NCBI RefSeq assembly: GCF_026343955.1
Contig: NZ_JAPKNI010000002.1
Coordinates: 124,001 to 188,000 of the forward strand
DNA length: 64,000 bases
Direction of reading: 5' to 3'
DNA from: Kaistia defluvii
GTDB lineage: Bacteria; Pseudomonadota; Alphaproteobacteria; Rhizobiales; Kaistiaceae
Shown: one piece after another, positions 25,720 through 34,280 of the stretch
How positions within the stretch are numbered: the stretch's first letter is position 1
Layout of the letters: each line of letters opens with the position of its first letter
Translations under genes and position numbers: made by a program
Notes under the pieces: generated by a model
The model's input: only the letters and a program-made list of their open reading frames with translations
What the model was told of the DNA's origin: nothing
Databases searched by the model: none

Positions 25720-26076
25720 ATGCAGAATGTCCGGCGTCTCGCTGCCCTTGTCTGGATCGTCCTAAGCCTGCTGGTGCCCGGCGGCGCCGATCCGGCCATG
25801 GCGGTGGATCATGCGGGCCAGGCCGATTGCCCGCACGCCGCGCAGATATCCGGCGCGGCGCATCGCATGGCGATGGCGTCGGGCGGCCCTTCAAGCCACA
25901 CGCCGGCCGCCCCGATGGCGCTGCCTTCCTGCTGCGTCGCGCTGCCTGGCTTCGCGCTTCACGTCGAGGCGATGCCGGATCGTCTCGTCGCGCCCGGCGC
26001 TTTGCCGCGCCCGCGTTCCGACGCCATGCCGGCCCAGCGCGTCATCGGCCCCGACCTGCCGCCGCCCCGCGCCTGA
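25720..26076 (+). CDS. Small secreted His/Met/Cys-containing protein
   Basis: The start at 25720 (MQNVRRLAALVWIVLSLLVP) gives a signal peptide ending DPAMA. The mature part of about 90 residues is rich in His, Met and Ala (CPHAAQISGAAHRMAMASGG) with three Cys (ADCPH, PSCCVAL). It lies 87 nt upstream of a DUF305 gene; both look like periplasmic metal-handling, probably copper, proteins. It matches no family I can name, and the role is inferred from composition and neighbour. Confidence 0.6.
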   Translation: MQNVRRLAALVWIVLSLLVPGGADPAMAVDHAGQADCPHAAQISGAAHRMAMASGGPSSHTPAAPMALPSCCVALPGFALHVEAMPDRLVAPGALPRPRSDAMPAQRVIGPDLPPPRA

Positions 26077-26163
26077 TCGTTTCCCTCGGTCATCGATGCG
26101 GCGGCGCGTGCGGGCCGCGACGCCGCCTTTTCCTGCCCGCCTCATTGCAATGAGAGAACGATC

Positions 26164-26550
26164 ATGACGTCTTTTTGGAAACTGGCGGCCGCGGCCGTCT
26201 TCACCCTCGCCATCCTCCCGGCCTCGGCCGAGGAAACGATGGATCACAGCCAGATGGACCATGGCGCCATGTCTTCGGAAAAGCCGGGTGACAGCGCCTC
26301 GACCCAGGCTTTCCGCGCCGCCGACAAGGCGATGATGGAGGGCATGGCGATCGACTATTCCGGCAATGCCGATGTCGATTTCATCCGCGCCATGATTCCC
26401 CATCACGAGGGCGCGGTCGCCATGGCCGAGATCGAGCTGAAATATGGCAAGGACCCGGAGGCGCGCAAACTCGCCGAAGCCATCATCCGGGCGCAGAAGG
26501 AAGAGATCGCCTTCATGAAGGGCTGGCTCGCCAAGAACAGCCAACAATAA
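26164..26550 (+). CDS. DUF305 periplasmic copper-type protein
   Basis: The protein has a signal peptide ([22 protein letters not shown]), a Met/His-rich N-terminus ([11 protein letters not shown]) and the four-helix DUF305 core: [35 protein letters not shown] and [11 protein letters not shown]. The MIPHH motif and Met residues resemble CopM-like proteins that bind copper or silver outside the cytoplasm. It forms a likely two-gene unit with the preceding secreted protein and is followed by a hairpin terminator. Confidence 0.85.
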   Translation: MTSFWKLAAAAVFTLAILPASAEETMDHSQMDHGAMSSEKPGDSASTQAFRAADKAMMEGMAIDYSGNADVDFIRAMIPHHEGAVAMAEIELKYGKDPEARKLAEAIIRAQKEEIAFMKGWLAKNSQQ

Positions 26551-26584
26551 GCCGACAACCCACAATAAGCCTTAAGATAGCGAG

Positions 26585-26617
26585 AGATCGCGGTCGCCCG
26601 AATAGCGGCCGCGATCT
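26585..26617. terminator. Hairpin after the DUF305 gene
   Basis: Inverted repeat AGATCGCGG (26585-26593) and CCGCGATCT (26609-26617) with a 15-nt loop, 35 nt after the stop. No clear T-run, so efficiency is uncertain. Confidence 0.55.
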
Positions 26618-26771
26618 TGCCGGCCCCCGTCAACGATTTTTGATCCGGTCCGCGCCGGGAGATTGACACTTGCGACGCGCGGATGTTCCCTCAGCCAACG
26701 AGGGAAGCCCGAGGTCGTCGCGGCTTCGTTGGGATCGGATGTCACTGCGACATCGAAGGGAGATCGGCACG

Positions 26772-27521
26772 ATGAAGATGCGATCCACACTGATCTTGAT
26801 GGGCGCCAGCCTGTCCCTGGGCCTGTTCGCGGCGACCTTGCCGGCATCCGCCGCCACCAAGTCGGCCGCCATGCAGAGCTGCAGCGACGACTGGGCCAAG
26901 ATGAAGGCCGACGACAAGGTTCCGGCCGGCCAGACCTGGCCGAAGTTCTGGAGCCAGTGCAGCAAGGACTACGCCGCCGCCCATCCCGGTGACAGCGACG
27001 CTGCCGCTGCCGCGAAGGCGCCGGCGGCGCCGGAGCCCAAGGCCGCGCCGAAGTCGACCGCGAAGGCCGCGACCGACAAGGCGGCGGAGACCAAGCCGGC
27101 TGCCGGCAAGTCGTCCGCCATGCAGAGCTGCAGCGACGACTGGGCCAGGATGAAGGCCGCCAACAAGGTTCCGGCCGGCCAGACCTGGCCGAAATTCTGG
27201 AGCCAGTGCAGCAAGGATTACGCCGCCGCCAATCCGGATGCGGCTGCCCCCGCCAAGCCGGGCAAGGCAAAGACCGCCGCGGCCGATGAGGAACTCGGCA
27301 TGGCGCTGCCGGATCCGGCCGCCGCCGCCAAGCTCGACACGACCAAGACCACGGCCGGCAAGCGGCAGATGACGCCCGGCCAGCAGGCCGCCGTCGTGCG
27401 CATCCGCGCCTGCGGCGCCGAATGGCAGGAGAAGAAGAAGGCCGGCACCCTGCCGCAGGGCGCGAAGTGGCCGCAATACTGGAGCGACTGCAACAAGCGC
27501 CTGAAGGCCAAGGGCCAGTAG
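26772..27521 (+). CDS. Secreted protein with three two-Cys modules
   Basis: The start at 26772 (MKMRSTLILMGASLSLGLFA) has GGGAG upstream and gives a signal peptide ending ASAA. The mature protein has module 1 (AMQSCSDDWAKMKADDKVPA, GQTWPKFWSQCSKDYAAA), a long Ala/Lys/Pro linker, a nearly identical module 2, a second linker, and a divergent module 3 (RIRACGAEWQEKKKAGTLPQ, GAKWPQYWSDCNKRLKAKGQ). Each module is about 38 residues with two Cys some 25 apart, probably one disulfide. Single-module relatives occur in Hyphomicrobiales with no known function. The basic Ala/Lys linkers suggest interaction with polyanions or cell wall. Confidence 0.7.
   Translation: MKMRSTLILMGASLSLGLFAATLPASAATKSAAMQSCSDDWAKMKADDKVPAGQTWPKFWSQCSKDYAAAHPGDSDAAAAAKAPAAPEPKAAPKSTAKAATDKAAETKPAAGKSSAMQSCSDDWARMKAANKVPAGQTWPKFWSQCSKDYAAANPDAAAPAKPGKAKTAAADEELGMALPDPAAAAKLDTTKTTAGKRQMTPGQQAAVVRIRACGAEWQEKKKAGTLPQGAKWPQYWSDCNKRLKAKGQ
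26866..27230 (+). repeat. Internal direct duplication of 116 bp
   Basis: Bases 26866-26981 and 27115-27230 are direct repeats, offset 249 bp, differing at about five positions by eye. They encode the first two two-Cys modules of the host gene. The near identity implies a recent duplication or gene conversion. Confidence 0.85.
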
Positions 27522-27902
27522 CCAGTAGCCCGGCTCCCGGTTCGGCCGTCTCGCGGCGTCGTTCCGGCGCGCTCGAGACGGCCATACCGTCGAAGATTCT
27601 TTCGCCGCTCGCGGAGGGAGAGATCGACGGCCGCAGGCCGGCGGGTGAGGGGCTACGGCATCGCTTGTCGCGGGACCGGCCAGACATTCGGGCGTGTCCC
27701 TGGCCCCTCCTTCGGGACCCGGCCGTGCCGGGCGCCCCAAAATGTTGGTCGGGGCTTTCGATCGCACCCGGAGCAAAGCGCGACCGTCGACGCATGCCCT
27801 TATGAAACGGAGATGAGACTGGAGATCGCAGGCTGGAGAGATGCGCGCGGCGTCCCGACCTGCTAGGACGTCCCGAAACCTTTTCTTAACCACGAGCCTG
27901 CC
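27522..27902. other. Intergenic stretch with terminator hairpin and REP-like fragment
   Basis: A hairpin GGCCGTCTCG (27544-27553) with CGAGACGGCC (27574-27583) probably terminates the preceding gene. Bases about 27600-27660 resemble one half of the REP-like element at 20.3 kb (GGAGGGAGAGATCGACGGCC and a CCGGCGGGTGAGGGG end). No gene was seen. Confidence 0.6.
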
Positions 27903-28892
27903 TTGACCGAATCATCCGCCCCCGCCGATCAGCTCTTCACGGTCCGCGACTTCCTGCGCTACGCCATCAGCCGCTTCAACCAGGCCGGCCTGGCCTTTGG
28001 CCATGGCGCCTCGACGGCGTTCGACGACGCCGCCTTCCTGGTGCTGGAAGGCCTGAAGCTGCCGATCGACACGCTCGAGCCCTTCCTCGACGCGCGCCTG
28101 CTCCCAGAGGAGCGCAAGCACCTGGCAGACCTGGTCGAGGCGCGGGTCACCACCCGCAAGCCGACGCCCTACCTGCTCAACCGCGCCTATATCCAGGGCG
28201 TGCCCTTCTTCGTCGACGAGCGCGTGATCGTGCCGCGCTCCTTCATCGGCGAACTGATCCATTCGGAATTCTTCGGCGGCGAGGAGTTCACGCTGATCGA
28301 GGATCTCTCGTCGGTCGAGACGGTGCTGGATCTGTGCACCGGCTCCGCCTCGCTCGCGATTTTGGCCGCCGGCGTGTTCGAAAGCGCCGAGATCGATGCC
28401 GTCGACCTGTCGCCGGACGCGCTCGAAGTCGCGAAGATCAATGTTGCCGAGCACAATCTCGGCAACCGGATCGAGCTCTATGAGGGGGACCTGTTCGCCC
28501 CGCTCGGCGACAAGCGCTACGATTTGATCCTGACCAATCCGCCCTATGTCGACGAAATCGCCATGGAAGAGCTGCCGGAAGAATACCGGCATGAGCCGGT
28601 GATGGCGCTGGCCTCCGGCCTCGACGGCCTCGACATCGTCCGCCGCATCCTCGACGCGGCCTCGGCCCATCTCAATCCGGGTGGCGGCATGCTCTGCGAG
28701 ATCGGCGCCGGCCGCGAGATCCTCGAAGCCGAATATCCGCATCTCGATTTCTTCTGGCTCGATACGGAAGAGAGCGACGGCGAAGTGTTCTGGCTTTCGG
28801 CCGAGAGCCTCGGCGTCGAGGACACCGCCGTCGAGGACCAGGACCTGGCCGATCTCGAACAGCTCGACGGCGACGCGCCCGAAGACGTCTGA
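27903..28892 (+). CDS. prmB: Ribosomal protein L3 N5-glutamine methyltransferase PrmB
   Basis: SAM-dependent methyltransferase that modifies the conserved Gln of ribosomal protein L3. The start is TTG 27903 (MTESSAPADQLF). The N-terminal helical domain (LFTVRDFLRYAISRFNQAGL, YLLNRAYIQGVPFFVDERVI, VPRSFIGELI) is the PrmB/PrmC type, and the catalytic domain has VLDLCTGSASLAILAA for SAM, a DAVDLSPDALEVAK acidic strand end and the NPPYVD motif that binds the glutamine. An acidic C-terminal tail of about 30 residues is extra. A strong terminator follows. Confidence 0.95.
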   Translation: MTESSAPADQLFTVRDFLRYAISRFNQAGLAFGHGASTAFDDAAFLVLEGLKLPIDTLEPFLDARLLPEERKHLADLVEARVTTRKPTPYLLNRAYIQGVPFFVDERVIVPRSFIGELIHSEFFGGEEFTLIEDLSSVETVLDLCTGSASLAILAAGVFESAEIDAVDLSPDALEVAKINVAEHNLGNRIELYEGDLFAPLGDKRYDLILTNPPYVDEIAMEELPEEYRHEPVMALASGLDGLDIVRRILDAASAHLNPGGGMLCEIGAGREILEAEYPHLDFFWLDTEESDGEVFWLSAESLGVEDTAVEDQDLADLEQLDGDAPEDV

Positions 28893-28921
28893 TCGGGCTG
28901 GCTGATCCGTTGAATAAGAAA

Positions 28922-28955
28922 AGCCCACTCCCGCGGCGCGGGGGTGGGCTTTTTT
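28922..28955 (+). terminator. Intrinsic terminator of prmB
   Basis: Stem AGCCCACTCCCGC (28922-28934), loop GGC, stem GCGGGGGTGGGCT (28938-28950, one G-T pair), then T-run. Confidence 0.92.
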
Positions 28956-28991
28956 GTAGAACAGGATCCGTAGGGCGGATGCCAGCCCTTT

Positions 28992-29011
28992 ACCTCTCCC
29001 TCAGGAGAGGT
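28992..29011. repeat. Short hairpin related to the REP family
   Basis: ACCTCTCC-CTCA-GGAGAGGT, the same core (CCTCTCC/GGAGAGG) as the hairpin at 20171. It lies between prmB and the convergent MFS gene. Confidence 0.6.
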
Positions 29012-29060
29012 GAGGAACGAACCCGGCTCCGCACCATTCCATATCGGCTTTGACCCCCGC

Positions 29061-30602
29061 CTACGCGCCGATTTCCAGCATGATCGGCTCGCGGCGCTTC
29101 CTTGGCTGGCGGGTGCGCAGCGTTACGAGCGTGATCAGCGCGGCGGTGAAGGTGATCGCCGAGCAGATCAGCATGGTGTTGCGGAACGCCGCGCCATAGG
29201 CCTCGGTCGCGATCGCCCGCTCGATCGAGGGGGCGAGGGCAACCGCCTGGTCGAGACCACCGCCAGCCACTGCATTGGCGAACTGGCTGGCGATTTCGAC
29301 CGGCAGATCGCCGACGCTGCCGCCGATTCCGCCGGTGACGAAGGCCGCCATCAGCGCGCCGACGATGGCGATCGCGACGGTTTCGCCGGCGACCCGCATG
29401 GTGCCGAAGATGCCGGTCGCCATGCCGGCCCGCTCGGTCGGCACGACGCTGATGGCGAGATCGTCCATCAGGCCCCAGGGCAGGGCGGCGCCGGCGCCGA
29501 TCATGAAGAGCGGCAGGATGAACGTCGTCGGGGCGGCGCCGACCGGCACGAAGGCCAGCAACAGCACGCCGGCGCCCGCCAGGATCAGGCCGAGGCCGGC
29601 GAGGATTCCCGAGGGAATCCAGCGCGCGATGTTGGCGGCGACGAAGGGGATCGTCGCGATCGGCAGGCTGAGCGGCAGCAGCATCACGCCGACCTGCAGC
29701 TCGTCCATCCCCTCGATGCGGATGAAGCGGGCCGGCAGCAGGATGAACGGGACGATGAAGGAATAGGCGACCGCGACCGGCAGGGCCTGCACCGAGACGA
29801 AGCGGGCATAGCGGAACAGCGACAGGTCGAGCATCGGCCGCGTCTGCAGGTTCTCGATGGCGATGAAGGCGATCAGCAGGACCGCCGCGCCGGCGAGCAG
29901 GGTGACGACCAGCGTGTCGTCCCAGCCGCGCTCCGGTCCGAGGATGATGCCGAATGTCAGCGCCACCAGCATGGCGGTGAAGCTGGCCGCGCCCCAGCGA
30001 TCGATGCCGATCGCGCCGGGATCGCGGGTTTCGCGCATGCGGGGCACGCCGACGAGCAGGGTCAGCAGGCCGGCCAGGGCGGTGGCGACGAACAGCGCCC
30101 GCCAGCCGAACGAGCCGATCAGCGCGCCCGCGATCAGCGGGCCGAAGGCAAGGCCGATGCCGAAGCCTGTGCCGAGCAGGCCGAGCGCCCGGGTGCGGTC
30201 GGCGCCTTCATAATCCTGCGCCACGGCAGCGAAGCCGGCCGAGATCGAGATCGCCGCCGCAATCCCCTGCAGCGCGCGCAGAAAGTCGAGGATCAGCACG
30301 CTGGGCGACAGCGCCACGGCCAGCGAGGTGAGGGTGAAGCTGATGGCGCCGATGCGGAACATGCGCTTGCGGCCATATTGATCGGCGAGCGCGCCGCCGA
30401 GCATGATCGTGCTGCCGAAGGCGAGCATGAAGCCGTTGACGATCCAGGTCAGCAGCGAAAGCTCGCCGCCGAGATCGCGGCCGATGGCAGGCGTCGCTAC
30501 CGCCGGCCCGGTGAAGGAGAGCGGCATGGTGACCGCGACGAGGAAGACGGCGGCGAGCACGAGGTGCCGGCCCGCGGGCGCCGGGTGAGAAGCGTCGGTC
30601 AT
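29061..30602 (-). CDS. MFS drug efflux transporter, DHA2 (14-TM) family
   Basis: A 513-residue membrane protein with about 14 hydrophobic segments. Motifs include FTGPAVATPAIGRDLGGELS in TM1-loop, NGFMLAFGSTIMLGGALADQ with the YGRKRMF loop 2-3 motif (DQYGRKRMF), and LGTGFGIGLAFGPLIAGALI as motif C of proton antiporters. It exports hydrophobic or quaternary compounds by H+ antiport. It is transcribed divergently from a TetR gene, with a 26-bp palindrome between, and its leader carries a hairpin. Regulation by that repressor is strongly suggested. Confidence 0.9.
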   Translation of the reverse strand: MTDASHPAPAGRHLVLAAVFLVAVTMPLSFTGPAVATPAIGRDLGGELSLLTWIVNGFMLAFGSTIMLGGALADQYGRKRMFRIGAISFTLTSLAVALSPSVLILDFLRALQGIAAAISISAGFAAVAQDYEGADRTRALGLLGTGFGIGLAFGPLIAGALIGSFGWRALFVATALAGLLTLLVGVPRMRETRDPGAIGIDRWGAASFTAMLVALTFGIILGPERGWDDTLVVTLLAGAAVLLIAFIAIENLQTRPMLDLSLFRYARFVSVQALPVAVAYSFIVPFILLPARFIRIEGMDELQVGVMLLPLSLPIATIPFVAANIARWIPSGILAGLGLILAGAGVLLLAFVPVGAAPTTFILPLFMIGAGAALPWGLMDDLAISVVPTERAGMATGIFGTMRVAGETVAIAIVGALMAAFVTGGIGGSVGDLPVEIASQFANAVAGGGLDQAVALAPSIERAIATEAYGAAFRNTMLICSAITFTAALITLVTLRTRQPRKRREPIMLEIGA

Positions 30603-30659
30603 GGTGGTCTCGATCTGTTGGGCGGAGCCGGCGCGGAGGCGCGGCCCTAGGGACGCTGA

Positions 30660-30688
30660 AGCCCGCGACGGGAGAGGCGTCGCGGGCT
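30660..30688 (-). promoter_or_regulatory. Hairpin in the leader of the MFS gene
   Basis: AGCCCGCGACG (30660-30670), loop GGAGAGG, CGTCGCGGGCT (30678-30688). It lies between the operator and the MFS start (30602), so it would be in the 5' leader. It could be an attenuator or mRNA-stabilising hairpin; no T-run follows on the minus strand. Confidence 0.5.
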
Positions 30689-30708
30689 CAGGGTCACCGC
30701 CGACTCGT

Positions 30709-30734
30709 ATTTATGTGTCGGTCGATACATAAAT
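30709..30734. promoter_or_regulatory. TetR-type operator (26-bp palindrome)
   Basis: ATTTATGTGTCG at 30709-30720, GT, CGATACATAAAT at 30723-30734: 11 of 12 positions are symmetric. It lies in the AT-rich gap between the divergent MFS and TetR genes. Confidence 0.8.
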
Positions 30735-30809
30735 CATAATGGCTTGATTCCCGCCGTCAAGCGCTTTATTTGTTGATCGTTACAAAAAGAAAAGGGCTGC
30801 ACGCACGCC

Positions 30810-31421
30810 ATGAACGCTCGCGGACGTCCCCGCAGTTTCGATCGATCCGTCGCCCTCGAACGGGCCATGGATGTGTTCTGGGCTCGCGGCTATGCCGGCA
30901 CCTCGATCTCCGAGCTGACCGAGGCGATGAGCATCAATTCCCCCTCGCTTTACGCCGCCTTCGGCTCGAAGGAGGAGCTGTTTCGCGAAGCCGTCGCGCT
31001 CTACGTCGCGACCGACGACGCCTGCACGCTGCAGATGCTGGAAGGCGAGCTGACGACGCGGGATTCGATCTCGGCCATGCTGTTCGCCAGCGCGCGTTCC
31101 TGCGTGCGGCCCGACAAGCCGGTCGGCTGCTTCGTCGTGCTCGGCGCCACCAATGGCGGCCCCGAGACCGATGCCGCGCAGCAGTTCCTGTGCGACCAGC
31201 GCAAGGACATGGCCCGGCGCATCCGCCACCGGCTGGAGCGTGGCGTCGCCGATGGCGAATTGCCGTCCGGCCTCAACCTGGAACGGATCGCCGCCTATTT
31301 CGGCACCGTCATCAAGGGCATGTCGATCGAGGCCCGCGACGGCGCCAATGGCGAGACGCTGCTTTCGGTCGCCAAGAGCGCGATGCTCGGCTGGGACGCG
31401 CTGACGTCGACGCAGGGCTGA
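30810..31421 (+). CDS. TetR/AcrR-family repressor
   Basis: The N-terminal domain has GRPRSFDRSVALERAMDVFW, ARGYAGTSISELTEAMSINS and PSLYAAFGSKEELFREAVAL, the usual TetR helix-turn-helix; the variable C-terminal half (GCFVVLGATNGG, LNLERIAAYFGTVIKG) binds the ligand. It is divergent from an MFS efflux gene and the intergenic 26-bp palindrome is its likely operator, probably controlling both genes. The inducer is unknown. Confidence 0.9.
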   Translation: MNARGRPRSFDRSVALERAMDVFWARGYAGTSISELTEAMSINSPSLYAAFGSKEELFREAVALYVATDDACTLQMLEGELTTRDSISAMLFASARSCVRPDKPVGCFVVLGATNGGPETDAAQQFLCDQRKDMARRIRHRLERGVADGELPSGLNLERIAAYFGTVIKGMSIEARDGANGETLLSVAKSAMLGWDALTSTQG

Positions 31422-31591
31422 TCGCCAGGGCGCGCCTGGCCCTGCGAAACCGGCTGCCCCTTGTCCGGCGCAGGGCGGCCGCTCATTTGAAGCATTCCTG
31501 ATTTCCCGAAAATTGTGGTATGAGGCCGGCAACAATGATGGATGGCCTCGATGTGCGCGCTTCGCGCCCGGCCTCTCACCCGGATATCGAC

Positions 31592-32812
31592 ATGACCGCA
31601 CCGCTCGCCGTGGCCACCACCGCCCCGCTTCAGGTTCCCCCGCTTTCGAAGGACGAGACGCCGTCCCTCGTCGGCCTCACGCGCGCCGAAATCGGCGAGA
31701 AGCTCGCCGGCATCGGCATCGAGCCCAAGCAGATCCGCATGCGTACGGCGCAGATCTGGAACTGGATCTATGCCCGCGGCGTCACCGATTTCAACGACAT
31801 GCTCAACGTGTCGAAGGAGCTTCGCGCGACGCTGGCGGCCAGCTTCACGCTGAAGCGGCCGGAAATCGTCACCGAGCAGATCTCGCAGGATGGCACCCGC
31901 AAGTGGCTGCTGCGCTTTCCGTCGCGCGGCGCCGGCCGGCCGGTCGAGATCGAGACCGTCTACATCCCCGAGATCGGCCGCGGCACGCTCTGCGTCTCCA
32001 GCCAGGTCGGCTGCACGCTCACCTGCTCGTTCTGCCATACCGGCACGCAGAAGCTGGTGCGCAACCTGACGGCGGAAGAGATCGTCGGCCAGATCCTCGT
32101 CGCGCGCGACCGGCTGGGCGACTTCCCGGACAAGTCGACCCCGGTCGGCATGGCCGTGCCCTCGGAAGGCCGCCTCGTCTCCAACATCGTCATGATGGGC
32201 ATGGGCGAGCCGCTCTACAATTTCGACAACGTTAAGCAGGCGCTGCTGATCGCCTCGGACGGCGAGGGCCTGTCGCTCTCGAAGCGCCGCATCACGCTGT
32301 CGACCTCCGGCGTCGTGCCGATGATCGAACGCACCGGCGCCGAGATCGGCTCGATGCTGGCGATCTCGCTCCATGCCGTGCGCGACGACCTGCGCGACAT
32401 GCTGGTGCCGCTCAACAAAAAATATCCGATCGCCGAGCTGATGGAGGCCTGCCGCAATTATCCGGGTCTCAGCAATGCGCGCCGCATCACATTCGAATAT
32501 GTGATGCTGAAGGACGTCAATGACAGCCCGGCCGATGCGCGCGAGCTGGTCCGCCTGCTCAAGGGCATTCCGGCCAAGATCAACCTGATTCCGTTCAATC
32601 CCTGGCCCGGCGTCAACTACCAGTGCTCGGACTGGGAGACGATCGAGACCTTCTCGGACATCGTTAACCGCGCCGGCTATGCCTCGCCGATCCGCACCCC
32701 GCGCGGCCGCGACATTCTCGCCGCCTGCGGCCAGCTGAAGAGCGAGAGCGAGCGCATGCGTGTCCGCGAGCGGCTGGCGCTCGAGGCCATGGTCACCAGC
32801 GACGACGACTGA
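31592..32812 (+). CDS. rlmN: Dual-specificity RNA methyltransferase RlmN
   Basis: Radical-SAM enzyme that methylates C2 of adenosine 2503 in 23S rRNA and A37 of some tRNAs. The CxxxCxxC cluster motif is in [20 protein letters not shown], with upstream [20 protein letters not shown] and [20 protein letters not shown], then [15 protein letters not shown] and the catalytic C-terminal region [14 protein letters not shown] with its conserved Cys. The start at 31592 ([12 protein letters not shown]) gives 406 residues; a start 24 codons upstream is also open. Its stop overlaps the next ATG (TGATG). Confidence 0.95.
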   Translation: MTAPLAVATTAPLQVPPLSKDETPSLVGLTRAEIGEKLAGIGIEPKQIRMRTAQIWNWIYARGVTDFNDMLNVSKELRATLAASFTLKRPEIVTEQISQDGTRKWLLRFPSRGAGRPVEIETVYIPEIGRGTLCVSSQVGCTLTCSFCHTGTQKLVRNLTAEEIVGQILVARDRLGDFPDKSTPVGMAVPSEGRLVSNIVMMGMGEPLYNFDNVKQALLIASDGEGLSLSKRRITLSTSGVVPMIERTGAEIGSMLAISLHAVRDDLRDMLVPLNKKYPIAELMEACRNYPGLSNARRITFEYVMLKDVNDSPADARELVRLLKGIPAKINLIPFNPWPGVNYQCSDWETIETFSDIVNRAGYASPIRTPRGRDILAACGQLKSESERMRVRERLALEAMVTSDDD

Positions 32813-33267
32813 TGCGGGCTTTCCTTCGGATCATCCTGCTGATTCCGCTGGGGCTGATGGCGGCGATCGCCTCGGCCGTCGTCGTCTATCTCGCCGCCTT
32901 CGGTTTCACCGGCAACGACATCTGGGATGGCCCGAATGGCGAGATCCCGGTCATCCTCGCACCGGCCTTCGTTCTTCTGGTCGAGATTTCGCGCTACGCG
33001 CTGCTGCCGTTCCTGGTCGGCATCGTCGTCGCCGAGGTCTTCGCCTTGCGCTCGGCGATCCTGTGGACGCTGTTTGGCGGCGCGATCGGCCTTGGCATCC
33101 ACCTCGCGGCCAAGAGCACGGAATTTGCCGCGCTGCCGCCGGTCGCGGCCGGGCTCGTCGCCGGCTTCGCCTATTGGGTCATCGCCGGGCATGGCTCGGG
33201 GCTGGCGGCCCAGGGCCGCGCGCGGACCGCTCCGGTGGAGCGGCCTACTTCCCCTGGGCCAGAATAA
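32812..33267 (+). CDS. Small polytopic membrane protein downstream of rlmN
   Basis: The 151-residue protein has about four membrane segments (FLRIILLIPLGLMAAIASAV, FVLLVEISRYALLPFLVGIV, LWTLFGGAIGLGIHLA, AAGLVAGFAYWVIAGHGSG). It is translationally coupled to rlmN by a one-base overlap. The tail after residue 130 is Arg/Pro-rich. Similar proteins follow rlmN in other Hyphomicrobiales, from memory; the function is unknown. The last 23 bases overlap the convergent LysE gene. Confidence 0.65.
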   Translation: MRAFLRIILLIPLGLMAAIASAVVVYLAAFGFTGNDIWDGPNGEIPVILAPAFVLLVEISRYALLPFLVGIVVAEVFALRSAILWTLFGGAIGLGIHLAAKSTEFAALPPVAAGLVAGFAYWVIAGHGSGLAAQGRARTAPVERPTSPGPE

Positions 33268-33886
33268 GCCGCACCGCGAAGCCGCCCATCACGGTGGCGA
33301 ACAGCCAGTCGACGGCACGCGTCGCGCGCGGCGAGCGCTTCAGGAACGAAGCGAGCGAGCCGGCCGACCAGATCATCGCGATGCTGATCGGCGTGGCGAC
33401 CACCACGAACATCAGGCCGAGAAACAGCAGCTTGCCCGCCGCATGCGGGTCGGTCGGCGTCACGAATTGCGGCAGGAAGGTCACGAAGAACACGATGATC
33501 TTCGGGTTGAGCAGATTGACCATCAGGCCCTTCAGATAGACCTTGCCGATCGGGTCGCTGGAGCCTCTCCCGCCGACCGAAAGCGCCGATCCATGCCGGA
33601 TCGCCTGCACGGCGAGATAGACCAGATAGGCGGCGCCGACGACTTTCAGGATCGTGAAGGCCGTGGTGGAGGCGGCGAGCAGCGCCGAGAGCCCGACCGC
33701 CACCAGCACGGTATGGACGATCAGCCCGGTCGAGGCGCCGGCGAACGCGGCGACGCCGGCCTTTCGCGACTGCCCGATGGCCTTGCCGAGAAACAGCGTC
33801 ATGTCCGGCCCCGGCGTCAGCGTCAGCGCGATGACGGCGACGAGATAGGCCAGGAAAACCGAAAGCGAAGGCAGGAAGGTGAGCAT
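33245..33886 (-). CDS. LysE/RhtB-family amino acid exporter
   Basis: The start at 33886 (MLTFLPSLSVFLAYLVAVIA) is the family start; the longer open frame upstream is not conserved-looking. The 213-residue protein has six hydrophobic segments and the hallmark LTLTPGPDMTLFLGKAIGQS near residues 20-40 and KGLMVNLLNPKIIVFFVTFL in the middle. Members export homoserine, threonine, lysine or similar metabolites. The substrate cannot be told. Confidence 0.9.
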   Translation of the reverse strand: MLTFLPSLSVFLAYLVAVIALTLTPGPDMTLFLGKAIGQSRKAGVAAFAGASTGLIVHTVLVAVGLSALLAASTTAFTILKVVGAAYLVYLAVQAIRHGSALSVGGRGSSDPIGKVYLKGLMVNLLNPKIIVFFVTFLPQFVTPTDPHAAGKLLFLGLMFVVVATPISIAMIWSAGSLASFLKRSPRATRAVDWLFATVMGGFAVRLILAQGK

Positions 33887-34017
33887 GGCGGCAGCTCCGT
33901 TGCGGCAAGAGCTATAACACGCCGCGGGCCGCCGTCGATGGGGGAGAAAGCATCCGGTCCTGATCAATCGGCTGCACCAGCACGGAGTATCTGGCTGATG
34001 TTCGAAGCACTCGACCA

Positions 34018-34171
34018 TCATCCTGAGGTGCCCGGCGAAGCCGGGCCTCGAAGGAGGGTCCAGGGAGTGCTCTGATCGAGGCGCTTTGGTGGGGCTTTCG
34101 CTCGTCTGCAGGCCGCAATGCCCACTGGAGCCTCCTTCGAGGCTTCGCTGACGCGAAGCACCTCAGGATGA
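34018..34171. repeat. 154-bp inverted-repeat element
   Basis: The left arm starts TCATCCTGAGGTGC and ends CCTCGAAGGAGG (34018-34057). The right arm is the reverse complement in outline (CCTCCTTCGAGG ... GCACCTCAGGATGA, 34131-34171), with an inner CGAAGC block differing between arms. It fills the gap between the LysE and lactonase genes. Elements with these ends are widespread between genes in Hyphomicrobiales. No ORF lies inside. Confidence 0.75.
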
Positions 34172-34280
34172 CGGCGGAACGGGACCGATCCGCTCGCAGG
34201 TTCCGAATTCTCGAGGCCCTGCGAACGTCATCCGGGCGGATCCAGGCCTTCGACGGGGCGACGGCCTTGCGCTCGGATGG

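Noticed and set aside
29010-30650. A 546-residue plus-strand frame opposite the MFS gene
   Set aside because: Extremely rich in Asp, Glu, Arg and Gln, the typical antisense of hydrophobic codons; no motif.
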